Shown here: piece by piece, positions 1-6,429 of the stretch
Position numbering within the stretch: position 1 is the stretch's first letter
Layout: every line of letters starts with the position of its first letter
From: Betaproteobacteria bacterium
Lineage (GTDB): Bacteria > Pseudomonadota > Gammaproteobacteria > Burkholderiales > SG8-39
DNA length: 9,662 bases
Direction of reading: 5' to 3'
Assembly (NCBI GenBank): GCA_029858545.1
Contig: JAOUFA010000116.1
Coordinates: 1-9,662 of the forward strand
Notes under the pieces: model-generated
Database searches by the model: none
The model's input: the letters and a program-made list of their open reading frames with translations, nothing else
What the model was told of the DNA's origin: nothing
Made by a program: the position numbers and the translations under genes

Positions 1-1052
1 GGCTGCGCTGGGAGCGCCACGCCGAATTCTCCGCCTACGCGTTCTTCCGTCAGGGTGCCGATCCCGGGCGCTTCGCCGATCCGGCGATTCGCGCGGTACC
101 CGGAGACTGGCTCGCGGCGATTCCGGGCAAGACCCTGACCGCGGTGCATGCCGAGATGATCGAGCGGGGCAAGCCGATGCCCGGCGCCTCCGAGATCGCC
201 GCCGCCTTCGAGGGCAACTACGTGATCGGTTCGTCGATCGGCGACGGCGCCGCGGCGGCGTTCACCGATTTTCGCGTGCACGCCGACGGCTTTGGCCGCG
301 TGCTGGTATTCGACCGCGAGCTCTCGCGCTATCAGGCGGGCCGCAGCCTGCAGCGGTTGTTTGAAATCGAGACCTACCGCATGCTGGCGTTGCTCGCGCT
401 GCCGATCGCGCGCGACAGCGCGCCGCGCCTGCTCGGGATGGAGCGCGAGGTCGCGCGCATCGCGAGCGCGCTCGCCCAGGGCGAGGGCGGCGACGAGGAT
501 CTGCTCGAGCAACTGACGCGGCTCGCGGCGCAGGTGGAGAGCGCGATCGGCGAGTCGCGCTACCGCTTCGGCGCGACGCGCGCCTACTACGATCTGGTGA
601 ACAGCAGGATCGGAGAATTGCGCGAGCGCCGCCTGCCGGGGACGCAGACCGTGGCCGAATTCATGTCGCGGCGCCTCGCACCGGCGATGGCGACCTGCGA
701 TTCGGCCGCGCGGCGGCTGCTCGAACTCTCGGAGCGCGTCTCGCAGGTGAGCAGCCTGCTCGCCACGCGGGTCGGCGTCGCGCGCGAGCGGCAGAACCAG
801 CAGCTGCTGGGTTCGATGGAGCGGCGCGCGCGGTTGCAGCTGCGCCTGCAGGAAACGGTCGAAGGCCTGTCGGTCGCGGCGATCACCTACTACGTGGTCG
901 GCCTGCTCGGCTATGGCGCGAAGGCGGTGCTCGCCGCGGGGTACGCGATCAACGTGGAGCTGGTGGTGGGGATTTCGATCCCGGTGGTGGCGGTGCTGGT
1001 GGCGCTCGGGGCGCGTCATGTGAGGCGGAGGATTGCGCGGGCGGAGGGGTGA
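1..1052 (+). CDS. DUF3422 family membrane-anchored protein, 5' partial
   Basis: The reading frame is open from base 3, so the gene starts before the window; a GTG at 144 is internal. The 349 visible residues match DUF3422, a family of unknown function in alpha- and betaproteobacteria. Recognisable stretches are LRWERHAEFSAYAFFR at the start, TDFRVHADGF, the QAGRSLQRLFEIETYRM block and VEGLSVAAITYYVVGLLGY near the end. The middle is a long, mostly helical, Arg/Glu-rich region that may form coiled coil (about residues 140-285). Two hydrophobic helices follow (about 288-313 and 319-338), then a basic tail, RHVRRRIARAEG, which should face the cytoplasm. A long helix leading into two C-terminal membrane helices recalls CorA-type proteins; that comparison is my inference. 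The gene converges on pepN. The family call is firm, the function unknown. Confidence 0.88.
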   Translation, partial: LRWERHAEFSAYAFFRQGADPGRFADPAIRAVPGDWLAAIPGKTLTAVHAEMIERGKPMPGASEIAAAFEGNYVIGSSIGDGAAAAFTDFRVHADGFGRVLVFDRELSRYQAGRSLQRLFEIETYRMLALLALPIARDSAPRLLGMEREVARIASALAQGEGGDEDLLEQLTRLAAQVESAIGESRYRFGATRAYYDLVNSRIGELRERRLPGTQTVAEFMSRRLAPAMATCDSAARRLLELSERVSQVSSLLATRVGVARERQNQQLLGSMERRARLQLRLQETVEGLSVAAITYYVVGLLGYGAKAVLAAGYAINVELVVGISIPVVAVLVALGARHVRRRIARAEG

Positions 1053-1116
1053 ACAGGGGCTTCGTTTCGCGCGGTCAGTGACGAAATGACGGGCTCGCTT
1101 TTTTGGGTTTCATAGG

Positions 1117-1167
1117 TCTCCCCATTTTGATCATCTGCGCGAAGCGCAGATGATCAAAATGGGGAGA
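1117..1167. repeat. Perfect 24-bp inverted repeat with GAA loop (intergenic hairpin)
   Basis: Arms 1117-1140 and 1144-1167 are exact reverse complements around a 3-base GAA loop. It lies between the stops of two convergent genes, 64 bases past the DUF3422 stop and 66 bases past the pepN stop. Either transcript would fold it, so it may work as a bidirectional terminator or as an RNA 3'-end stabiliser. Neither side has a proper T tract: the plus side is followed only by TTGGTTT, the minus side by CCTATGAAACCC. A palindromic repeat of REP or MITE type is an equally good reading. The rest of the 1053-1233 gap shows a T6 run at 1099-1104 without a clean stem before it. Confidence 0.85.
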
Positions 1168-1233
1168 TTGGTTTAAAACCTGAACCAGCGAGGCGTGTGG
1201 AGAAGCGCCAGCAGCAAGAAGCTGTCCGTTCCA

Positions 1234-3786
1234 TCACCCCAGCGTCTTGCCCACGATTTCCGCGACATCCTTCGACAGTCCCGCGCTGTCGCGGATGCGC
1301 TCGAGCGCCGCGCGCGCATGCGCCTGTCGCCCGGCATCGAATCTCCTCCACCGATCGAAGCCGCGCGCGATGCGTGCGGCGACCTGCGGGTTGAGTCGAT
1401 TGAGTTCGATCACCCGGTCGGCGAGGAAGGCGTAGCCCGAGCCGTCGGCGGCGTGAAAGCGCAGGTGATTCGCCGAGAAGCCGCGGATCAGCGCGTACAC
1501 CTTGTTCGGCACCCGGAGGTCGAAGGCCGGGTGCGCGAGCAGCGCCTGGACGCGGGCGACGGTGTCGGGCAGGCGCGAGCCCGCCTGCACGGCGAGCCAC
1601 TTGTCGACCACCAGCGGTTCGTTCTTCCACTGGGCGTAGAAGGATGCGAGCGCGTTGTCGCGTTCGACGCAGTCGCAGTTGGCGAGAAATCCCAGCGCGG
1701 CGAATGATTCGGTCATGTTGTCCGACTGGGCGTACTGCTTGTAGCACAGCTCGCGCAGGTCGGTGCCCGCGATTTCCATGAGATAGCCGAGGCAGGCGTT
1801 GCGCAGTGCGCGTTTGCCGATCGAGGCCACATCCGGTGCGTAGTCGCCGGTGATCGCATTGCGACGATAGGTGTCGAACAGGAGATCCTTCAATGCGCCG
1901 GCGACGGTGAGGCGAAGGCGGTTGCGCGCCGCGTGCAGTGCGTCGGGATCGACGATTGCCATCTGTTCGGCGAGCGAGCTCTCGGTGGGCAGGCTGAGCA
2001 CTTCCGCGGCGAAGGCCGGATCGGCGGCGCTGGTCTCGAGCACGCGGCGCAGCGCATCGATGAAGGCGGGCGAGGCGGCGCCGCCTTTGGCGAGGATCAG
2101 GTCGCCGGCGAGTCGCTGTCCCGCTTCCCAGCGGTTGAATGAATCATCGTCGTGGGCGAGCAGGTGCACGAGATCGGCTTCGCCGTAGGAATAGTTGACG
2201 ATCACCGGCGCGGAGAAGCCGCGCAGCAGCGAGGGCACGGGACGTTCGGCGACCCCGTCGAACTGGAAGCGCTCTTCGCGCTGCGTCACCGCGAGCAGGC
2301 GCTCTTCGGCGCCGATCTTCACCGCGAACGGGATGTGGAAGGGCGGCTCCATCGACTGGCGTACCGTCAGCGCGAAGGTCTTTTGCGCGGCGTCGTACTC
2401 GCCCGTGCAGTCGAGCACCGGAGTGCCGGCGATATCGTACCAGCGCCTGAACTGCGTGAGGTCGATCCCCGAAGCGGTGCCCGCGGCGTCCTGCATCGCC
2501 TGCACGAAATCGTCGCAGGTCACGGCCTGTCCGTCGTGGCGCTCGAAGTACAGATCCATGCCCTTGCGAAAACCCGCGCGCCCGAGCAGGGTCGCCTGCA
2601 TGCGCACCACCTCGGCGCCCTTTTCGTACACCGTCAGGGTGTAGAAGTTGCGGATTTCCATGTACGACTGCGGGCGGACCGGATGCTTCATCGGTCCGGC
2701 GTCCTCGGGAAACTGCGCGGCGCGCAGCATGCGCACTTCCTGGATACGCGTCACCGCGCGCGAGTAGGTGTCGGCACCGTACTCCTGGTCCCGGTAGACG
2801 GTGAGTCCTTCCTTGAGCGAGAGCTGAAACCAGTCGCGGCAGGTGACGCGGTCACCGGTCCAGTTGTGGAAGTACTCGTGTGCGACGACGCGGTCGATGT
2901 TCTGATAGTCGAGGTCGGTCGCGGTGTCGGGCCGGGCGAGCACGTACTTCGTGTTGAAGATGTTGAGGCCCTTGTTTTCCATCGCGCCCGAGTTGAAGTC
3001 GCCCACCGCGACGATCTTGTAGTCGTCGAGATCGAGTTCCAGGCCGAATCGTTCCTCGTCCCAGCGGATCGCGCGTTTGAGGCAGTCCATCGCCCAGCCG
3101 GCCTGGTCCAGTTTGCCGGGTTCGACGTAGATATACAGCCGCTTGTCCTTGCCGGAACGCGCCACGCAGCGGTCCTCGAGGACGTCGAGCTTCGCCGCCA
3201 CCAGCGCAAACAGGTACGAAGGCTTGGGGAAAGGGTCCTCGAAGCGCGCCCAGTGGCGTCCCGTGTCCTCGTCGCCCCGCGCGACGAGGTTGCCATTCGA
3301 GAGCAGTACCGGATACCGCTCCCGGTCGGCGCGTATCGTGGTCGTATAGCGCGCGAGATTGTCGGGACGGTCGACGAACCAGGTGATGCGCCGGAATCCC
3401 TCGGCCTCGCACTGCGTGACGAAACCGCTCTCGGTCGCGTACAGGCCTTCGAGCTTGGTGTTGTTCTGCGGAACGATGCGCGATACCGTCTCGAGGGCGA
3501 AGGCCGTCGGGACCTGCGCGATCGTCAGCCGTTCGGGGCTGACACGGTAGCGGTGCGCGTCGAGCGGTACGCCATCGAGCGATATCGAGACGAGTTCCAG
3601 TTCGTCACCGTCGAGTTCCAGCGGCGCATCCGGTCGCGATGCGGATGGATTGCGGCGCACGGCGAGCTTGGCCGTGACCAACGCGTCCGACTCGCGCAGT
3701 TCGACCTCGAGCTCGACGCGCTCGATCAGGTAAGCGGGAGGTGCGTAATCCTTGAGGTGAATGGTCCGCGGCGTTGGTTCGCGCAT
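1234..3786 (-). CDS. pepN: Aminopeptidase N (M1 family zinc metallopeptidase)
   Basis: This is a cytoplasmic broad-specificity aminopeptidase that removes N-terminal residues from peptides in the last steps of protein turnover. The 850 residues are close to the 870 of E. coli PepN and collinear with it throughout. Visible motifs are the substrate-anchoring GAMEN exopeptidase motif (267-271), the zinc motif HEYFH (303-307) with the third ligand Glu326 in LSLKEGLTV, and the transition-state Tyr387 in TVYEKGAEVVRM. CEAEG (126-130) holds the residue aligned with the N-terminus-binding Glu of E. coli PepN. The C-terminal helical domain ends with RNPQVA-like and RYDA-like blocks (LNPQVA, RRFDAGR). 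No signal peptide is present. The ATG start lies 11 nt after the rhlE stop and has no clear Shine-Dalgarno sequence, which suggests coupling to rhlE translation. All catalytic residues are intact. Confidence 0.97.
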   Translation of the reverse strand: MREPTPRTIHLKDYAPPAYLIERVELEVELRESDALVTAKLAVRRNPSASRPDAPLELDGDELELVSISLDGVPLDAHRYRVSPERLTIAQVPTAFALETVSRIVPQNNTKLEGLYATESGFVTQCEAEGFRRITWFVDRPDNLARYTTTIRADRERYPVLLSNGNLVARGDEDTGRHWARFEDPFPKPSYLFALVAAKLDVLEDRCVARSGKDKRLYIYVEPGKLDQAGWAMDCLKRAIRWDEERFGLELDLDDYKIVAVGDFNSGAMENKGLNIFNTKYVLARPDTATDLDYQNIDRVVAHEYFHNWTGDRVTCRDWFQLSLKEGLTVYRDQEYGADTYSRAVTRIQEVRMLRAAQFPEDAGPMKHPVRPQSYMEIRNFYTLTVYEKGAEVVRMQATLLGRAGFRKGMDLYFERHDGQAVTCDDFVQAMQDAAGTASGIDLTQFRRWYDIAGTPVLDCTGEYDAAQKTFALTVRQSMEPPFHIPFAVKIGAEERLLAVTQREERFQFDGVAERPVPSLLRGFSAPVIVNYSYGEADLVHLLAHDDDSFNRWEAGQRLAGDLILAKGGAASPAFIDALRRVLETSAADPAFAAEVLSLPTESSLAEQMAIVDPDALHAARNRLRLTVAGALKDLLFDTYRRNAITGDYAPDVASIGKRALRNACLGYLMEIAGTDLRELCYKQYAQSDNMTESFAALGFLANCDCVERDNALASFYAQWKNEPLVVDKWLAVQAGSRLPDTVARVQALLAHPAFDLRVPNKVYALIRGFSANHLRFHAADGSGYAFLADRVIELNRLNPQVAARIARGFDRWRRFDAGRQAHARAALERIRDSAGLSKDVAEIVGKTLG

Positions 3787-3797
3787 GGCACTGGGGA

Positions 3798-5555
3798 TTA
3801 CTCGATGATGCGGCGCGGACGCGCGAACAGGACCGGAACCTGCTTCGAGCGCGGCCGTTCCTCCTGCACCGGCTGTTTGGGCTCGGCGCGCGCTTTCGCG
3901 GCTCTGATTTCGGCAGCATAGGCGGCCGGGTTGGCATTGCGCTCCTCCGCCAGGCGCATGCGCGCTTCGCGGATCTGCGCTTCGCGCTCGTCGCGATCGA
4001 CCGTGCCGCGCAACGGCTGCGGACGCGCGAAATTCTGCTGCGGTCCGCGCGGGCCCTGGTGTCGCGCGGGTCCGCGGGCATCCGGGCGTTGCCGGGAACT
4101 CGCCGGTCGCTGTCCGCCACCCTGTGCACGTCGCTCGCCACCGCGGCGCGGATTCCCCCGCGCGTCGCGCGGCCCGCTGCGCTGGCCGTTGCGCCGACCG
4201 TTCTCCGCAGCGATGCGCAGCATTTCGTTCTGGCCGTCGCCGGCTTCTTCATGCTGCGATCCCGCGGGCGACTGTGCCGACAGCGGTGGCAGCGAGGTGG
4301 CGTCGCGCTGGAAACCGCGTGCGGGGTTGCCGCGCGGCGCGCCGCCGTTCGAGCGCCGCCGCGGGCCGCGACGCGGCTGATCGCGCTGCTCGCGATGTTC
4401 GGGCGTGTCATGGGGATCGCGCACGGGCGCGCTGCCCGGTTCGAAACCGGCGACGACGCGCTGCGCGACGGTCTTGTTGATGAGTCGTTCGATCGCGGAC
4501 AGGAGCGGCCTCTCCTCGGCGCTGACGAAGGTGATCGCCTCGCCTTCGCTACCGGCGCGGCCGGTGCGACCGATGCGGTGCACATAGTCCTCGGGCACAT
4601 GCGGCAAGTCGTAGTTCACCACGTGCGGCAGCGCTTCGATGTCGAGCCCGCGCGCGGCGATGTCGGTCGCGACCAGCACGCGCAGGCTGCCGTCCTTGAA
4701 CTGGGCGAGCGCCCGGGTGCGTGCGTTCTGGCTCTTGTTGCCGTGGATCGGCAACGACTCCACGCCGGCGCGGTTCAGCTGTTCGGCGAGGCGGTTGGCG
4801 CCGTGCTTGGTGCGCACGAAGACGAGGACCTGGTGCCAGTCATTGCTCTTCACCAGGTGCGCGAGCAGTTCGCGCTTCCTCACCTGATCGACCGGGTGCG
4901 CGACCTGCGCAACCAATTCGGCGGGCGTGTTGCGCCGTGCGACATCGACGGTGGCGGGATTGCGCAGGAAAGCTCCCGCCAGTTTGCGAATGTCGTCCGA
5001 AAAGGTCGCCGAAAAGAGCAGGTTCTGGCGCTGCGCGGGAAGCAGCGCGAGCACTTTGCGGATGTCGTGGATGAAGCCCATGTCGAGCATCCGATCGGCT
5101 TCATCGAGCACCAGGATCTCGACGCTCTTCAGATCGAGCGTCCCTTGCTGCGCGTGGTCGAGCAGCCGCCCGGGAGTCGCGACGAGGATGTCGACGCCGG
5201 CGCGCAGTGCGTCGATCTGCGGCTGGATGCCCACACCGCCGTAGATCACGGTCGAATTGATCGGCAGGTACTTGCCGTAGGTCTTGATGCTTTCCTCGAC
5301 CTGCGCCGCGAGTTCGCGTGTCGGAGTGAGGACGAGGATGCGGATCGGGCGGCGGCGCTGCGCAGTGCCCTCGGGCGTGCGCGCCATCAGCAATTGCAGC
5401 ATCGGCAGGGTGAATCCGGCGGTCTTGCCGGTACCCGTCTGCGCGGCGCCGAACAGGTCGCGCCCCGCGAGAATGACCGGGATCGCTTGTGTCTGGATGG
5501 GTGTGGGTTCGGTGTAGCCTTGCTCGGTGACGGCGCGTAGCAGCGCATCCGACAA
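3798..5555 (-). CDS. rhlE: RhlE-type DEAD-box RNA helicase with long Arg/Gly-rich tail
   Basis: This is an ATP-dependent RNA helicase; RhlE proteins act in ribosome assembly and RNA decay. Numbered from the TTG at 5555, the order is Q motif GYTEPTPIQ (13-21), Walker A AQTGTGKT (38-45), PTRELA (78-83), TPGR (127-130), DEAD (151-154), SAT (182-184), ARGLD (301-305) and HRIGRTGR (326-333). The core closely follows E. coli RhlE. From about 370 to 585 the protein is a basic, Arg/Gly/Pro/Gln-rich, probably disordered RNA-binding tail, longer than that of the 454-residue E. coli protein. The TTG is only a minimal start: it loses the conserved upstream Phe, which is encoded in frame just before it (TSFSTLGLSDALLRAV). 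The real start is probably near 5576-5587, where one missing A may have broken the frame. pepN follows after 11 nt. Confidence 0.94.
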   Translation of the reverse strand: MSDALLRAVTEQGYTEPTPIQTQAIPVILAGRDLFGAAQTGTGKTAGFTLPMLQLLMARTPEGTAQRRRPIRILVLTPTRELAAQVEESIKTYGKYLPINSTVIYGGVGIQPQIDALRAGVDILVATPGRLLDHAQQGTLDLKSVEILVLDEADRMLDMGFIHDIRKVLALLPAQRQNLLFSATFSDDIRKLAGAFLRNPATVDVARRNTPAELVAQVAHPVDQVRKRELLAHLVKSNDWHQVLVFVRTKHGANRLAEQLNRAGVESLPIHGNKSQNARTRALAQFKDGSLRVLVATDIAARGLDIEALPHVVNYDLPHVPEDYVHRIGRTGRAGSEGEAITFVSAEERPLLSAIERLINKTVAQRVVAGFEPGSAPVRDPHDTPEHREQRDQPRRGPRRRSNGGAPRGNPARGFQRDATSLPPLSAQSPAGSQHEEAGDGQNEMLRIAAENGRRNGQRSGPRDARGNPRRGGERRAQGGGQRPASSRQRPDARGPARHQGPRGPQQNFARPQPLRGTVDRDEREAQIREARMRLAEERNANPAAYAAEIRAAKARAEPKQPVQEERPRSKQVPVLFARPRRIIE

Positions 5556-5589
5556 GCCAAGCGTCGAGAACGACGTTTCGATGACATAT

Positions 5590-5594
5590 CTCCT
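5590..5594 (-). promoter_or_regulatory. Shine-Dalgarno AGGAG upstream of rhlE
   Basis: AGGAG reads on the minus strand two bases before an ATG (5587-5585), which is out of frame with rhlE by one base. It lies seven bases before an in-frame ATC codon (5582-5580) and 13 bases before an in-frame ACG (5576-5574). It marks where rhlE translation should begin and argues against the TTG at 5555, which has no ribosome site near it. Confidence 0.6.
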
Positions 5595-5610
5595 GATGAG
5601 GATCGGCCTG

Positions 5611-5627
5611 GGAAGACGCTGTCTTCC
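5611..5627 (-). other. Small hairpin in the rhlE leader
   Basis: Perfect 7-bp arms (GGAAGAC and GTCTTCC) flank a 3-base loop, 16 bases upstream of the AGGAG site, inside the presumed 5' untranslated region of rhlE. No T run follows, so it is not an intrinsic terminator. It could affect access to the ribosome site or leader stability, but nothing in the sequence proves a role. Confidence 0.45.
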
Positions 5628-5736
5628 AAACCGGTTCAGGCAGATGGGGTTACCACTCTGTTCCGTGATCGCCCAGGGTGGGCGGCGGAGGGGCTGGGGC
5701 GCTAACCGGATGTGGCGCTTTCTTAGCCTTGGCGTG

Positions 5737-5742
5737 ATTGTA
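5737..5742 (-). promoter_or_regulatory. Candidate -10 box (TACAAT) for rhlE-pepN
   Basis: On the minus strand, GGTACAATCACGCC contains TACAAT, one mismatch from the sigma-70 consensus TATAAT. It lies in the 3' flank of mlaC, about 150 bases before the rhlE start region. No good TTGACA-like -35 is seen 16-18 bases upstream; that stretch reads roughly CCGGTAAC. If used, it gives a leader of about 140 bases. The gap between mlaC and rhlE (5588-5829) otherwise holds only the leader hairpin and the Shine-Dalgarno site. Confidence 0.4.
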
Positions 5743-5829
5743 CCTGAAAGCGCGAATCGTTACCGGGGGTCCTGATTCCGGCTCGCCGACGGGGTTTGCG
5801 ACGCGATTCGGTCGCTTCCATGCGCAGCG

Positions 5830-6429
5830 CTAGCGCCCTGCGTTCTTGTCGTGCATGCGTTGCAGCAAGCCGTCGATGCCCGAACGGCGCACTTCTTCGT
5901 TGAATTCCGTTCGGTAGGTGAGCGCCAGGCTGATGCCCTCGACCGTGATGTCGATGATCTTCCATCCGCTCGGCGTCCTCGCCATGCGGTAGTCGATCGA
6001 TACCGGAGGCTTGCCGGGCCTGAGGTACTGGTTGCGCACCGTGGCCTCCGACGAATCGGGGCGCAGGCGCGTCGGCAGGACGCGCATCGTCTGGCCGCGG
6101 TAGACGTCGATCGCCTTGGAGTAGGTGCGGATCAGCATCGCACGGAACTCGGCGGTCAGGCGCTCGCGTTGCGCTTCTGTCGCATCGCGCCAGAGCATTC
6201 CGGCTGCAAGGCGTGTCATCTGGCGGAAGTCGATGAGCGGCAGTACCTTTTCTTCGGCGAGCGCGACGGCCCGGTCGCGGTCGCCCGCCTGCAGGGCCTT
6301 GTCCCGGCGGATCGACTCCAGCACTTCGTCGGTCATCTTGCGGACGAGCACATCGGGAGCGAGTTCCTCCTGGGCGAGGGCGAGCGGCGTGGCGGCGAGG
6401 AGCGAGACGAGTAGAGCCAGCGTTTTCAC
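5830..6429 (-). CDS. mlaC: MlaC-family periplasmic phospholipid-binding protein
   Basis: MlaC carries phospholipids across the periplasm between the outer-membrane MlaA complex and the inner-membrane MlaFEDB transporter, and so keeps the outer leaflet asymmetric; older names are Ttg2D or toluene-tolerance protein. The 199 residues start with a signal peptide (MKTLALLVSLLAATPLALA, cleavage likely after residue 19). There is no lipobox Cys, so the protein should be soluble. The family pattern runs through the rest: VLPLIDFRQMTRLAAG (62-77), AEFRAMLIRTYSKAI (93-107), VSIDYRMARTPSGWKIIDI (143-161), and EGISLALTYRTEFNEEV followed by GIDGLLQRM. The GTG start overlaps the uvrA stop as GTGA, with AAAGAGG nine bases upstream. 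No mla permease or ATPase gene is in view. The related hopanoid protein HpnM is an alternative, less likely by sequence. Confidence 0.9.
   Translation of the reverse strand: MKTLALLVSLLAATPLALAQEELAPDVLVRKMTDEVLESIRRDKALQAGDRDRAVALAEEKVLPLIDFRQMTRLAAGMLWRDATEAQRERLTAEFRAMLIRTYSKAIDVYRGQTMRVLPTRLRPDSSEATVRNQYLRPGKPPVSIDYRMARTPSGWKIIDITVEGISLALTYRTEFNEEVRRSGIDGLLQRMHDKNAGR

Noticed and set aside
144..146. GTG at 144 as the start of the DUF3422 gene
   Set aside because: The frame is open to the window edge and the 47 upstream codons encode conserved DUF3422 sequence, so the gene is truncated by the window.
1066..1104. Possible intrinsic terminator of the DUF3422 gene ending in the T6 run at 1099-1104
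   Set aside because: The only pairing before the T run is a 4-bp GTCA/TGAC match plus broken pairs, and the stem does not abut the T tract.
2152..3921. 589-residue plus-strand open frame opposite pepN
   Set aside because: It lies antisense to a gene with full M1 peptidase motifs. The product has no recognisable family and is the usual by-product of high-GC codon use on the other strand.
3774..5540. 588-residue plus-strand open frame opposite rhlE
   Set aside because: It spans the same DNA as an unmistakable DEAD-box helicase and shows no known motif.
5387..5587. Separate leader peptide starting at the ATG 5587-5585
   Set aside because: It would run about 66 codons out of frame over the helicase start with an Arg/Ser/Pro-rich product. 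A one-base defect in the rhlE start explains the ATG better.
5527..5775. 82-residue plus-strand frame across the rhlE leader
   Set aside because: No ribosome site or family match was seen; it covers the start of rhlE and its presumed promoter on the other strand.
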